A DNA stretch of 64,000 bases from Chitinophaga arvensicola (GCF_900110835.1 NZ_FOJG01000001.1:2821499-2885498), one strand, 5' to 3'; shown: positions 1 through 9,306, counted from the first letter of the stretch. Notes: a model not told the origin generated them from the sequence alone. Numbers and translations are program-made.

Positions 1-1
1 T

Positions 2-541
2 GAAATTACGCCTATCGTGAAGCACCTGGACCGTATCTATCCACGGGGAGAATCTGATAAGCGGATGCAATTCTGGTTTGATGATCCTTATGGGAGCAAA
101 GGACCTCAGAAGCCGATGTTCCTGAAGTTTTCCGCTATCACCAACCCTATTACCAGGGATTATGACGCCAATTTCATTTTCTTCCGCTATGCAGATGTTA
201 TTCTGCTGAGAGCAGAAGCGTTGGCTAACCTGGGAACCCGGAACGATGAAGCCATTGCGATGTTGAACCTGGTGCGCGACAGGGCTGGTGCAAAAATTTA
301 TACCGGTGGTGGTGGAACTGCTTTACAGGATGCCATTTTTTATGAAAGAGAAAAAGAGCTGATGGGAGAAGGACATCTATGGTATGACCTGATCCGCACC
401 GGAAGGATTGGCAATACAAATCTGACAGAAAACCCGCTGACACCGGAGTTAATGGAGAAAGGCGCCTGGACGTGGCCTATCTCTACTTCTGCGGTGAACA
501 ACAATCCGCTGGTTGTGAGGAATCAATACTGGATACAATAA
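2..541 (+). CDS. SusD/RagB-family nutrient-binding lipoprotein, C-terminal part (5' truncated by window)
   Basis: The reading frame is open from base 2, so the gene begins outside the window; the first visible start-like codon (GTG at 17) is internal. The residues seen are the C-terminal part of a SusD-like protein: the FRYADVILLRAEALANLG helix, the RDRAGA segment, the ERE-KELMGEG-WYDLIRTGR signature and a closing WTWPIS...YW. SusD proteins sit on the outer-membrane surface and hand ligand to the partner SusC channel. The end closely resembles the SusD at 48339-49805, and the next two genes also match that protein's neighbours, so this is the end of a paralogous locus. Confidence 0.93.
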   Translation, partial: EITPIVKHLDRIYPRGESDKRMQFWFDDPYGSKGPQKPMFLKFSAITNPITRDYDANFIFFRYADVILLRAEALANLGTRNDEAIAMLNLVRDRAGAKIYTGGGGTALQDAIFYEREKELMGEGHLWYDLIRTGRIGNTNLTENPLTPELMEKGAWTWPISTSAVNNNPLVVRNQYWIQ

Positions 542-559
542 CTGTAAAAAATATTTGCT

Positions 560-1258
560 ATGCGAAAGCTGTTGCCCATTGCCGGCATCCTGCTGATGGT
601 AGGATTACTCTTTTCTGCCTGTAAAAAGGATTATTATGTAGACGGAGGTCTGGCAGATCCTCATTACAAGGGTACCATTTACGATTACCTGGTAAAGAAC
701 CCTTACCTGTTTGATACTATTGCCTATATCGTGGAAAAGGCGGGATTGAAAGAAACCTTGCAGAATGATTCTGTGACTTTCTTTGCGCCCACAGATCAGA
801 GCGTGGTGGACGCGCTGGCGGATCTGAACGAGTACCGCTATCAGATGGTAGAAGACAGTGTGAAGCTGGGTGATATTCCTCCTGCGGTATGGCGGAAGTT
901 CCTGGACCGGTATATCCTGAAAGGGAAGTATACGGCCAATAAATTTGCGCGCATGGACCCGGTGAATATCTATGCCTATCCCGGAATTAATTATGTTATG
1001 GCAGGTGGTTATATTCTCAATATCGGTCTGGTGTATCAGAACTACAACAATGTAGAGGCTGTAGGGGCCCGTATCCTGACATTAACGGATATCACTTTTG
1101 ATCCGGTTACCTTCAATAACAATTTGCGGGTGATCGTATCGTCTTCTGATATTCAACCCACCAATGGTGTGCTGCATGTACTCAGTATGCGGCATACCTT
1201 CGGATTCCGCCCCATAGAATTTTTGCTGGCGGCGGAACAGGCGCTACAGAATAAATAA
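560..1258 (+). CDS. Fasciclin (FAS1) domain lipoprotein
   Basis: This 232-residue protein has a type II signal peptide with lipobox FSAC (Cys21) followed by KK. A FAS1 domain fills the rest: the first conserved box TFFAPTDQS lies near residues 73-81, and the second (NGVLHVLS) is close to the C-terminus. FAS1 domains usually mediate adhesion to proteins or glycans; the ligand here is unknown. It lies 18 bp after the SusD end and 18 bp before the IPT/delta-60 gene, so the three are probably cotranscribed. The closest relative in the window is the fasciclin protein at 49802-50509, which has the same ACKKDYY start and the same spacing of FAS1 boxes. Confidence 0.9.
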   Translation: MRKLLPIAGILLMVGLLFSACKKDYYVDGGLADPHYKGTIYDYLVKNPYLFDTIAYIVEKAGLKETLQNDSVTFFAPTDQSVVDALADLNEYRYQMVEDSVKLGDIPPAVWRKFLDRYILKGKYTANKFARMDPVNIYAYPGINYVMAGGYILNIGLVYQNYNNVEAVGARILTLTDITFDPVTFNNNLRVIVSSSDIQPTNGVLHVLSMRHTFGFRPIEFLLAAEQALQNK

Positions 1259-1276
1259 CCTATTAACGCAATCAGT

Positions 1277-2872
1277 ATGAAAAGATATAGCTATTTAATA
1301 TTGCTCCTGGCCATCCTGGTGGCCTGTGCAAAAAGCAAGATCAGTCCAAGGGTAGATGACCCCTATAAAGAGCAGGTGTTGCCGGCGATCTACTTTAATA
1401 AGGACGGTATCAATCCAACCGGCGCAAAAATAGGAGAACTGGTGATGGTGAGCGGGAAGGGATTTCTGAAAAGTAAAGACAAATTATCATTCCTCTTCAA
1501 CGGGGTGAAAGCAGAAATAGTAACGCTGACGGATACTTCCGCACAGTTGAAGGTGCCTGCAGATGCAGCTTCCGGTAACGTGGCCGCACAGGTAGACCAG
1601 CAGTATTTCTTTGGACCCTTCTTTCGGGTGAGGGGCGTCTTTGAAATGGACACATTGTTTCCAAGTAAAGTAGCCGCCAATGGAGATGTTGAAGATATCA
1701 TCCCTGTAGAAAACGGCAAGTATCTCATCGTGGGAGATTTTACAGACGTAGATGAATCAGGAAAGAAAGGTAAACAGCTCAGGGTAGCCAGACTTAATCA
1801 TGACGGGCGTCTCGACAAATCTTTTGGTCCGGACAATGTACTGAATGGTACCAATACCGCTGTACTGGCTGCTGTGATGCTCCCCGGAAATAAGTACCTG
1901 GTAGCCGGAGGCTTTAATAATTATGAGGGTGTGAATTATGTCAACAGTATCGCAATGCTGAATAATAATGGTTCCCTTGCGGCAGATAAAATATTTTCTC
2001 CTACCGCCAAGGAAATCATCGTATCCCAGCTTAAAGGCGGCGTATCCGGCCGGATAAACAGCCTGCATGTACAGGCAGATGGAAAGATCCTGGCAAGTGG
2101 CTTTTTCCGTTTCTACGTGCAGCCGAATTATAACCTGGTAGGTGCAAACGGACAGGATTCTGTTCACCTCGATTCTATCCAGGTAAACGGACTGGTACGT
2201 CTGATGCCGGATGGCAGTTTTGACAGCACGTACAACTATGATCATGCCATGCATATGGGCAACGAAGGACCTAATGGGTATATTTACCGCTCATTGTTGC
2301 TGCCGGATGGCAAATTGCTGATAGGAGGTTCCTTCACCAAATACAACGGTCAGTCTGTTAGCCGGTTGGCCCGGTTGAATACCGATGGCAGCCTGGATCC
2401 CAGCTTTGCAATTGGCGCAGGCGCCGATCAGAGCGTTGAGAATTTTGCCCGCCAGCCGGATGGAAAGATTGTGGTGGTAGGTTCCTTCAATAATTTCGGA
2501 GGACTAAAACTGCCGCGTGCCGCCCGTATCAATGAAAACGGTACAGTAGATCCTACTTTTAATTTAGGCGTAGGAACAAGCGGCTATTTCGCCAGTATCG
2601 GCTTTATGCCAGGTGGGGAAATCATCCTCGGTGGTGCCTTCACAGAGTACAACGGGTTAAAACGCAATAACCTGGTGGTATTAAATGCAAATGGTTCCTT
2701 TCATCCTACCTACAATAGTATGGGAGGGGTAACGGCGGATAAGAATGGCAATACCGGATTTGTAAAGAAAATTTTGCAGCAAACCGGAGAGAAGTCCATG
2801 CTGGTAGTAGGCACCTTCACAAAGTTCGATTACCGCGATGCCAACCGTCTCGTGAGGATTACTTACCCTTAA
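1277..2872 (+). CDS. IPT/TIG plus delta-60 repeat lipoprotein (DUF5008-like)
   Basis: This is a 531-residue lipoprotein with lipobox LVAC (Cys17). Residues of about 35-115 form an IPT/TIG immunoglobulin-like domain (GAKIGELVMVSGKGF..., ASGNVAAQV). After that come delta-60-type repeats of the form LxDGKxLxGGxFxxYNG...RLNxDGSxDxxF, best seen near residues 340-450, which probably build a beta-propeller. It is likely an outer-surface ligand-binding accessory of the upstream SusCD pair. The same domain order appears in 50514-52124. The DUF5008 label is from memory and unchecked. Confidence 0.85.
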   Translation: MKRYSYLILLLAILVACAKSKISPRVDDPYKEQVLPAIYFNKDGINPTGAKIGELVMVSGKGFLKSKDKLSFLFNGVKAEIVTLTDTSAQLKVPADAASGNVAAQVDQQYFFGPFFRVRGVFEMDTLFPSKVAANGDVEDIIPVENGKYLIVGDFTDVDESGKKGKQLRVARLNHDGRLDKSFGPDNVLNGTNTAVLAAVMLPGNKYLVAGGFNNYEGVNYVNSIAMLNNNGSLAADKIFSPTAKEIIVSQLKGGVSGRINSLHVQADGKILASGFFRFYVQPNYNLVGANGQDSVHLDSIQVNGLVRLMPDGSFDSTYNYDHAMHMGNEGPNGYIYRSLLLPDGKLLIGGSFTKYNGQSVSRLARLNTDGSLDPSFAIGAGADQSVENFARQPDGKIVVVGSFNNFGGLKLPRAARINENGTVDPTFNLGVGTSGYFASIGFMPGGEIILGGAFTEYNGLKRNNLVVLNANGSFHPTYNSMGGVTADKNGNTGFVKKILQQTGEKSMLVVGTFTKFDYRDANRLVRITYP

Positions 2873-2899
2873 TCCCTGAAACAGGTGTACCTTTAGGGA

Positions 2900-3820
2900 A
2901 TGCCTGTTTTTCCGGAGATCATCAAGAGTATTGCATCACAACATGAACAACATAAAGACCTGAACCTCTTTTATGGCGGCAAAAGCGCCGCTCTGGCGTG
3001 GACGCCATACACGAGGTTCCTGCTGGCCACCTATCCGCGTGAAATTTTACAATTGAACGCGGATGGGTTGACAGCCGGTCTGGTGAATTACCTTACCACA
3101 CAGGCACAACTTACCTTCTGTGCTACCAACCAGTATATGAATGTTTCCGGTGCTGCCGGCGAATCTTTGAAAGCCGTGTACAGCGCTCTGATGGAAGATA
3201 TTGTTACCCAGCTCCAAAACAAACAAACCAATTTTGACGGCCTCGAACAATTGCATGGACAACGCTTAACACAGTGGTTGCTCCGCACCAATGCCTTTGT
3301 CCGGGAAATCAACGGAACACTGGAACCACAGGTAAAACGGGTGGTTTGCGCCGAATATTCTCCTGCTACACAACTGTCGGTGCTGCACCTGGATGTATTA
3401 TCCATGAAGGGGCCGGTGCTGGATATTGGTTGCGGACAACAGGCGTTGCTGGTCAGATACCTGCGTCAACAGGGCATCGAAGCCTATGGGATAGACCGGT
3501 TCATCGAACAACCGGCGCCTTATCTTCAATCGGTAGACTGGCTCGAATATGCCACCATACCCAACCGCTGGGGTACGATTATTTCCAATCTGTCTTTCTC
3601 GAACCATTTTCTGCATCATCACCAGCGTAGTGATAGTGCCTATATGGGCTATGCCCGGAAATTTATGGAAATCCTGCGATCGCTGCAAACCGGCGGCAGT
3701 TATCACTATGCACCTGCTTTGCCCATGATGGAAGCCTATCTGCCATCTGCACAATATGCTATTACCCACCATAAGGTAGGGGATCACTTCCGTAATACCG
3801 TGATCACCAGGAAGGAGTAA
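2900..3820 (+). CDS. Class I SAM-dependent methyltransferase-like protein
   Basis: The protein has 306 residues and no signal peptide, so it is cytoplasmic. A Rossmann-type SAM-binding motif I (VLDIGCGQQALLVRYL) sits near residues 172-187, followed by the acidic strand end GIDR and a later IISNLS strand. The N-terminal 165 residues are helical and match nothing I recognise. The substrate cannot be told. ATG at 2900 is the only reasonable start; it lies in the loop of a weak inverted repeat (AACAGG at 2880-2885, CCTGTT at 2903-2908) that might act as a terminator for the preceding gene. The next gene starts 17 bp downstream, so the two may share a message. Confidence 0.7.
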   Translation: MPVFPEIIKSIASQHEQHKDLNLFYGGKSAALAWTPYTRFLLATYPREILQLNADGLTAGLVNYLTTQAQLTFCATNQYMNVSGAAGESLKAVYSALMEDIVTQLQNKQTNFDGLEQLHGQRLTQWLLRTNAFVREINGTLEPQVKRVVCAEYSPATQLSVLHLDVLSMKGPVLDIGCGQQALLVRYLRQQGIEAYGIDRFIEQPAPYLQSVDWLEYATIPNRWGTIISNLSFSNHFLHHHQRSDSAYMGYARKFMEILRSLQTGGSYHYAPALPMMEAYLPSAQYAITHHKVGDHFRNTVITRKE

Positions 3821-3837
3821 TCCGTACCTTTGCCGCT

Positions 3838-4398
3838 ATGATATACGGTCCGGAAAAAATAGCGCAGGTAATTACACAAACACAGCACTGGGTCAGGGAA
3901 CTGGTGATAGGCTGTAATTTTTGTCCTTTTGCCAGCAGGGAAGTGAAGAGAGACAGTATCCGTTACCAGGTGAGTGGCGCTACCACGTTGAAGGCCGCCA
4001 ATGATGAGTTGCTGGCTGAATGCCGGCTGCTGGACAAGGATCCGGCGATTGCTACCACGCTCCTTATTTTTCCGGATGGTTTTCCTGTATTCCGCGATTA
4101 TCTTGACCTGGTGGCGGTTACGGAGAAAATGATCCGTCAGCAGAAATATACCGGTATTTACCAGATCGCGGGTTTTCACCCGTTATACCAGTTTGCAGGC
4201 TCTTCTCTGCAGGATGCCGCCAATTATACCAACAGGTCCATCTATCCGATGCTGCATCTTTTAAGGGAGGAAGAAATCGAAAAGGCGCTGCAGCATTATC
4301 CCCATCCCGAAAAGATCCCCGAACGCAATGTGAATTTTGCCCGTGAAAAAGGCATGGCTTACATGAAAATGTTGCGGGATAGCTGTCTGGCTACCTGA
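3838..4398 (+). CDS. DUF1415 family protein
   Basis: This 186-residue cytoplasmic protein matches the DUF1415 pattern: an early GCNFCPFA motif with two cysteines (near residues 24-29), RYQVSGA, a central TTLLIFPDGFPVFRDYLDLV and a GIYQIAGFHPLYQF stretch followed by DAANYTNRSIYP. The function of the family is unknown. It starts 17 bp after the methyltransferase and converges with the LacI gene, leaving only 2 bp between the stop codons and no terminator hairpin. Confidence 0.85.
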   Translation: MIYGPEKIAQVITQTQHWVRELVIGCNFCPFASREVKRDSIRYQVSGATTLKAANDELLAECRLLDKDPAIATTLLIFPDGFPVFRDYLDLVAVTEKMIRQQKYTGIYQIAGFHPLYQFAGSSLQDAANYTNRSIYPMLHLLREEEIEKALQHYPHPEKIPERNVNFAREKGMAYMKMLRDSCLAT

Positions 4399-4400
4399 TA

Positions 4401-5414
4401 TTAATGTGCTTTTGTAGAATTCCTGACAATCAGGGAAGATGGAATAACCTGCTGCTGCTCGTTTAGCGGGAAGCTGCTGCTTTTCAGTGCCCGGAAGAGC
4501 AGGGTGGCCGCAGCTTTGCCCATATCAAAAGCGGGTTGTGATACTGTGGTGAGCGAGGGATGCAGAAAGCGGGCGGTGCTCAGGTTAGAGAAGCCGATCA
4601 CCTGTATATCGCCGGGAATGTTCAGTGATAGGGCCTCACAGGCCTGGTAAACAGCGGTGGCGAGTTTTTCTGTGGTAGCAATCAGGCCATCATAATGATG
4701 TTGTTGCAGCGCAGTTTGCAGCACTTGTTGCGTGGCTACCGGATCGTTGGAGCAATGCAGCACACTGGCGGCCGTGAGCGGCAGCTGATGCGCCGCAAGG
4801 GCCTGCTGAAATCCTTCTGCCCGGCGGTTGCTGATAGATAACTGCCGGGAAGCCGATAAAAGGCCGATATGACGGCAACCACCGGCAATGAGATGCGAGG
4901 TGGCGTTGTAGGCGGCAATGGTATCGTCGGTGGTAATCCGGGCGGCGGTGACTTCCTCACAGACCCTGTCAAAAAATACCAGGGGAATTTCTTTAGCCAG
5001 TTGAGCCAGCCCGTGCGCAGCAGCTGTGGTTTCGGTGGTTACGGAAATGAGTACGCCATCTACCCGGCCACTCTGAAAATCTTTCAGGATAGCCTGTTCT
5101 TTCATAAAACTTTCATGCGTCAGGTAAATCAGTACATGATAACCTTTGTCCTGCGCCACGCTTTCTATGCCGTTGATGGCCTCTGCAAAGAAGCTGTCGG
5201 CCACTTCAGGGATCACCACAGCAATAGTATGACTGGATTTTTTACGCAGACTGCTGGCATATGGATTAGGCACATAATTCAGTTCCGCCGCGAGTGCCAG
5301 CACCCGTTGCTTGGTTTCTTCACTGATTTCATGGCTGTTGCTCAGTGCTTTTGAAATGGTAGCTGTAGATAACTGCAACCTTTCCGCCAGCATCCGGATC
5401 GTGACATTTTCCAT
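4401..5414 (-). CDS. LacI/GalR-family transcriptional regulator
   Basis: This 337-residue regulator starts with a LacI helix-turn-helix (TIRMLAERLQLSTATISKAL, residues 5-24) and the hinge-helix segment ending in NPYASSLRKK. A periplasmic-binding-protein-like sensor core follows (HTIAVVIPEVADSFFAEAINGIE...). It faces the myo-inositol oxygenase gene, and an 18/20 symmetric operator with central CG lies 13 bp upstream of its start codon. It therefore probably controls itself and the inositol genes. The effector is inferred to be inositol, glucuronate or a related sugar. Confidence 0.95.
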   Translation of the reverse strand: MENVTIRMLAERLQLSTATISKALSNSHEISEETKQRVLALAAELNYVPNPYASSLRKKSSHTIAVVIPEVADSFFAEAINGIESVAQDKGYHVLIYLTHESFMKEQAILKDFQSGRVDGVLISVTTETTAAAHGLAQLAKEIPLVFFDRVCEEVTAARITTDDTIAAYNATSHLIAGGCRHIGLLSASRQLSISNRRAEGFQQALAAHQLPLTAASVLHCSNDPVATQQVLQTALQQHHYDGLIATTEKLATAVYQACEALSLNIPGDIQVIGFSNLSTARFLHPSLTTVSQPAFDMGKAAATLLFRALKSSSFPLNEQQQVIPSSLIVRNSTKAH

Positions 5415-5427
5415 ATAATAGCCCGTG

Positions 5428-5447
5428 TTACTTAATCGGTTAAGTAA
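5428..5447. promoter_or_regulatory. LacI-type operator between regulator and inositol oxygenase
   Basis: The 20-mer TTACTTAATCGGTTAAGTAA is symmetric at 18 of 20 positions around a central CG, the classical form of LacI/GalR operators. It lies 13 bp upstream of the LacI start codon and about 100 bp upstream of the preferred oxygenase start, in a good place to repress both directions. Confidence 0.8.
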
Positions 5448-5544
5448 ATAAAGTTATTCTATTATGCGGAACATTTTTAAAAAGATCGCATATTTAGAAA
5501 AGGATATTTACTGGCTTTTCCACGAACTTTTAAAATCTGATAAG

Positions 5545-6426
5545 ATGGATAACGTTAACGGGCAACCTAACCCCGCACCACTTGCTTCACTGGATCAATG
5601 GGAAGATGATCTGTTAGAACGCTACCCTGATCCCGCCAATATCAATAAAGAAAAAAGCAAGACTGAATTCCGGAATTATGAAGCACCGCCACGTGATACC
5701 GTGAAGGAGTTCTACCGCCTGAATCATACGTACCAGTCGTACGCTTTTGTAAAACAAAAAGAACAGGAATTCCTGTCTTTCAATAAAAGAGAAATGTCGG
5801 TTTGGGAGGCGTTTGATTTTCTGAATCAACTTGTAGACGACTCCGATCCGGATACGGACCTGGATCAGTTCCAGCACCTGTTGCAAACATCGGAAGCTAT
5901 CCGTGCGGATGGTCATCCGGACTGGATGGTGCTCACCGGCTTATTTCACGATATGGGCAAAGTATTATGCCTGTTTGGTGAACCGCAATGGGCTGTGGTA
6001 GGAGATACCTTCCCCGTAGGTTGCGCTTTTTCTGACAAGATTGTTTTTCCGGAGTTCTTCAAAAATAATCCGGATATCAACAACCCGGATTATAACACCA
6101 AATACGGTGTATACGAACCAAACTGCGGTCTCGACAAGGTACATCTCAGCTGGGGACATGATGAATACATTTACCAGATGATGAAGCCGCATCTGCCGGA
6201 ACCGGCGCTGTATATGCTCCGTTACCATTCTTTCTACCCGCAGCACCGGGAACATGCCTACGGGCACCTGATGAATGCACATGACGTAGAAATGTTTAAA
6301 TGGGTAGATCTTTTTAATCCGTATGATCTTTATTCCAAGAGCCCTACGCCTCCCGACTGGAAGGTGCTGAAGCCTTATTATGAAGATCTGGTGGCAAAGT
6401 ATCTGCCATCTACATTGAAATTTTGA
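5545..6426 (+). CDS. myo-Inositol oxygenase (MIOX)
   Basis: MIOX opens myo-inositol to D-glucuronate with a mixed-valent di-iron centre and O2. From ATG 5545 the protein has 293 residues, close to the 285 of mouse MIOX, and all six iron ligands can be placed: His111 ([10 protein letters not shown]), His135-Asp136 (GLFHDMGK), His205 (WGHDEYIYQ), His228 (RYHSFYP) and Asp261 (PYDLYSK). An in-frame ATG at 5464 would add 27 residues with no family match, and starting there would leave only 16 bp after the operator, so I prefer 5545. The adjacent LacI regulator and symporter fit an inositol uptake and oxidation module. A strong terminator follows the gene. Confidence 0.93.
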   Translation: MDNVNGQPNPAPLASLDQWEDDLLERYPDPANINKEKSKTEFRNYEAPPRDTVKEFYRLNHTYQSYAFVKQKEQEFLSFNKREMSVWEAFDFLNQLVDDSDPDTDLDQFQHLLQTSEAIRADGHPDWMVLTGLFHDMGKVLCLFGEPQWAVVGDTFPVGCAFSDKIVFPEFFKNNPDINNPDYNTKYGVYEPNCGLDKVHLSWGHDEYIYQMMKPHLPEPALYMLRYHSFYPQHREHAYGHLMNAHDVEMFKWVDLFNPYDLYSKSPTPPDWKVLKPYYEDLVAKYLPSTLKF

Positions 6427-6440
6427 ACAGTGATATTCAG

Positions 6441-6478
6441 GGGTTACCGGTGCAGCGATGTCCGGTAACCCTTTTTTT
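6441..6478 (+). terminator. Rho-independent terminator after inositol oxygenase
   Basis: A perfect 10-bp stem (GGGTTACCGG at 6441-6450 with CCGGTAACCC at 6462-6471), an 11-nt loop and a run of seven T. It separates the oxygenase from the symporter, so the latter probably has its own promoter or depends on read-through. Confidence 0.9.
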
Positions 6479-6556
6479 ACACGCCCGAAAGTGCTATCTT
6501 ATATCCAGGTATTTCCACCCACGTTAATAAAAAACTGCTGATCAACCGCTCCACTT

Positions 6557-8248
6557 ATGAGTAATCAACTTGTCTTAAAAGACTACCTGGTATTTGCATT
6601 GTATTTTGTGATTGTTGCGACTTACGGTTATTGGATTTATAAAAAGAAGAAGAAAGGCGCTGTCAGCGAATCGAAAAGTTTTTTTCTTGCAGAGGGATCG
6701 CTCACCTGGTGGGCCATTGGCGCCTCCATTATTGCCTCTAATATTTCAGCAGAACAGTTTATCGGGATGAGTGGTGATGGCTTCTTTGTAGGCATTGCCG
6801 TATCGGTGTATGAATGGGTAGGGGCTGCAGCATTGATCATTGTGGCTGTATTCCTGATGCCGGTGTATATCAAAAACAAGATCTACACCATGCCCCAGTT
6901 CCTGAAAACGCGCTACAATGAAACGGTAGCGCTGATTATGTCCGTATTCTGGTTGTTTTTATATGTGTTTGTTAACCTAACTTCTATCCTGTACCTGGGC
7001 GCCCTGGCCATCAATGGTCTGCTGGGCGGTGCTTACTTCCATGAAGTGATGGTGGCCCTGGCCATCTTCTCCGTCATCATTACCCTGGGCGGGATGAAAG
7101 TGATTGGTTATACCGATGTAATACAGGTAGGCGTGTTAATTATCGGCGGCCTCGCTACTACCTGGATGGCGCTCACCGTAGTGAGTGAAAAATTCGGGAT
7201 GGGGAAAGATGTGCTCGCAGGATTTAACATCCTGATGCAGGAAGCGCCCGACCATTTTCACATGATGCTGAAAAAGCCTGCTGCAGGGGCTCCGCAGGAC
7301 TATGTCAATAAGTACCTGATCCTGCCTGGTTTCGGTATGTATATGGCCGGTCAGTGGATCAGTAACCTCAACTACTGGGGTTGTAACCAATATATCACAC
7401 AACGCGCTTTGGGGGCAGATCTGCAAACCGCCCGCACCGGTATTTTATTTGCCGGTTTGCTAAAGATACTGATGCCGGTGATCGTGATGTTGCCTGGTAT
7501 TGTGGCGTATGTATTATACCAGCACGGGCATCTGCCACAACTGGAAGGCGGGCATAAAGATGGCGCTTATGCCGCCATTCTTACCTTGCTGCCGGCGGGT
7601 TTGAAAGGACTGGCTGTTGCCGCGCTTACCGCCGCCATTGTGGCCTCCCTGGCGGGCAAGTCCAACAGTATTTCCACGATCTTTACCCTGGATGTATACA
7701 AGAAATATATCAATACACAGGCCGATGAAAAACGGCTTGTCTGGATCGGCCGGTTTACCATTGTGGTAGCTATTATCATCGGTGTGATCTTTACCTGGAA
7801 CGACCTGCTGGATATTGGCGGGGCTGGTGGTTATACGTTTGTACAGAAGTATTCCAGCTTTATCAGTCCGGGTGTATTTGCCACGTTTATTCTGGGGATG
7901 TTCTGGAAAAGAACCAGTGGCACCGCAGCTATTGCGGGTATTATCACGGGTTTCGCCGCGTCGTTGTTTTTCAACCAGGTAGCGGTGAGTGTGTTTGGCC
8001 CGGAAACGATTCTTTATTCTGCATTTCACAATGCCAAAGGCGAATATGAAATTCCTTTCTTTATCAGCCTGGGATGGTCTTTCCTGACTACGGTACTGGT
8101 AATGGTGGCGATCAGCCTGGCGGGACCAAAGATCAGTGCCAAAGCATTTGCGCTGGACTATGAGATGTTTAAACTGAAACCTTCTTCGGTTATTCTGATT
8201 GTTACCATATTGCTGCTGTTGTCTGTGATCTATGTGAAATTCTGGTAA
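6557..8248 (+). CDS. Sodium/solute symporter (SSS, SGLT-like)
   Basis: The 563-residue inner-membrane protein has about 14 hydrophobic segments. It carries SSS family landmarks: SFFLAEGSLTWWAIGASIIASNISAEQFIGMSG near residues 42-74, then GGMKVIGYTDVIQ, and AALTAAIVASLAGKSNSISTIFTLDVY near residues 354-380. SGLT-type members take up sugars, inositol or uronates with sodium. Its position 130 bp after the oxygenase suggests inositol or glucuronate as substrate; this is context-based only. The intergenic terminator argues for separate transcription, and I see no second LacI operator in the 78 bp after it. Confidence 0.93.
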   Translation: MSNQLVLKDYLVFALYFVIVATYGYWIYKKKKKGAVSESKSFFLAEGSLTWWAIGASIIASNISAEQFIGMSGDGFFVGIAVSVYEWVGAAALIIVAVFLMPVYIKNKIYTMPQFLKTRYNETVALIMSVFWLFLYVFVNLTSILYLGALAINGLLGGAYFHEVMVALAIFSVIITLGGMKVIGYTDVIQVGVLIIGGLATTWMALTVVSEKFGMGKDVLAGFNILMQEAPDHFHMMLKKPAAGAPQDYVNKYLILPGFGMYMAGQWISNLNYWGCNQYITQRALGADLQTARTGILFAGLLKILMPVIVMLPGIVAYVLYQHGHLPQLEGGHKDGAYAAILTLLPAGLKGLAVAALTAAIVASLAGKSNSISTIFTLDVYKKYINTQADEKRLVWIGRFTIVVAIIIGVIFTWNDLLDIGGAGGYTFVQKYSSFISPGVFATFILGMFWKRTSGTAAIAGIITGFAASLFFNQVAVSVFGPETILYSAFHNAKGEYEIPFFISLGWSFLTTVLVMVAISLAGPKISAKAFALDYEMFKLKPSSVILIVTILLLLSVIYVKFW

Positions 8249-8303
8249 AACGGGAACGACTATACGATTTGCTGTTTGCTTGTTGATAATTTTTTTGCAT
8301 TGG

Positions 8304-8340
8304 AAATCCTCTCCGGCTGAAAGGCGGGAGAGGATTTTTT
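8304..8340. terminator. Terminator between convergent symporter and oxidoreductase genes
   Basis: An 11-bp stem (AAATCCTCTCC at 8304-8314 with GGAGAGGATTT at 8327-8337) followed by T residues on the plus strand; the flanking A run makes it plausible in both directions. Confidence 0.85.
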
Positions 8341-8352
8341 ATGTGATGGTGT

Positions 8353-9306
8353 TTATATTTTTACTACTACCTTCCCTTGTGTTTTTCCGGTAGATACCTG
8401 CTCATGGGCTTTTGCGATATCTTCGAAAGCATACACGCTTGCTACTTCAGAATGTAGTTCCCCGGATGCCAGCAGGGCGGCAATAGACTGCATCTGTTCC
8501 CCGTTGGAGGTAACATACATTCTTTCAATATGAATGTTCCTGTCGGCCGCTTTTTGCTTTTGTGCATCGTCGAAAAATACGCGGATGCTGATCAGATGAC
8601 CGCCATCTTTTACGGCTGCCAGGGAACGATCCAGGTGACCGGGGATATCAATGGAATCCAGTACAATGTCGGCATCGGTGACCAGTTCTTCAAAGGTCTG
8701 GCTGTTGTAGTCGATATGTTGATCAGCTCCGAAACGCAATACGGCCTCTTTTTTCGCAGCGGAAGAGGTGCCGATGACATAGGCACCAAAATGTTTGGCA
8801 ATCTGTACGGCATAGTGGCCTACGCCACCGGCTGCGGCGTGGATCAGTACTTTATCGCCTTTTTTGATGTGCGCATGTGTTACCAGTGCCTGCCAGGCGG
8901 TAAGTGCGGCCAGGGTGGCTGCTGCGGCTGCTTCGTGGGAGGTGTTGGCAGGTTTCAGCGCCAGGTGGCTGGCCGGTGCTGCCACATATTCTGCATAGGC
9001 TTTGCCGTGACCCGTAAAGTTGACCATACCAAATACGGCATCTCCTGGCTTAAATCCGGTCACTTGTGCACCTACGGCGGTCACTTCTCCCGAAATATCC
9101 CAGCCCAGTATAATATCCTCGCCGGCGGCTGGTTTCAGGATATTGTTCAGCGCCCCTTCATTTGTTCTTACAAAGATATCTACCGGGTTAATGCTGATGG
9201 CATGATTGCGTACCAGTACTTCTTTATCTTTTATGGCCGGTACGGGAATGTCTTTGAGTTCGAGGTTTTCTGCACCGCCTAACTGTTTTAATACGATTGC
9301 TTTCAT
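8353..9306 (-). CDS. Zinc-independent MDR-family NADP-dependent oxidoreductase (quinone oxidoreductase-like)
   Basis: This 317-residue cytoplasmic protein begins MKAIVLKQLGG, typical of medium-chain quinone reductases. It has a GroES-like N-terminal half (GWDISGEVTAVGAQVTGFKPGDAVFG) and the nucleotide-binding AAAGGVGHYAVQIAKHFGAYVIG at about residues 157-179. The cysteines that hold catalytic zinc in alcohol dehydrogenases are absent. An upstream in-frame TTG at 9342 would add 12 residues and is unlikely. The divergent AraC gene at 9408 probably controls it, acting from the direct repeats between them. Confidence 0.92.
   Translation of the reverse strand: MKAIVLKQLGGAENLELKDIPVPAIKDKEVLVRNHAISINPVDIFVRTNEGALNNILKPAAGEDIILGWDISGEVTAVGAQVTGFKPGDAVFGMVNFTGHGKAYAEYVAAPASHLALKPANTSHEAAAAATLAALTAWQALVTHAHIKKGDKVLIHAAAGGVGHYAVQIAKHFGAYVIGTSSAAKKEAVLRFGADQHIDYNSQTFEELVTDADIVLDSIDIPGHLDRSLAAVKDGGHLISIRVFFDDAQKQKAADRNIHIERMYVTSNGEQMQSIAALLASGELHSEVASVYAFEDIAKAHEQVSTGKTQGKVVVKI

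Noticed and set aside
2880..2911. Possible terminator AACAGG...CCTGTT followed by T
   Set aside because: The stem is only 6 bp and the methyltransferase start codon lies in the loop; too weak to call.
5464..5544. N-terminal extension of the inositol oxygenase
   Set aside because: It is open and has an ATG, but the 27 residues do not match the MIOX family, and the shorter form has the usual family length.
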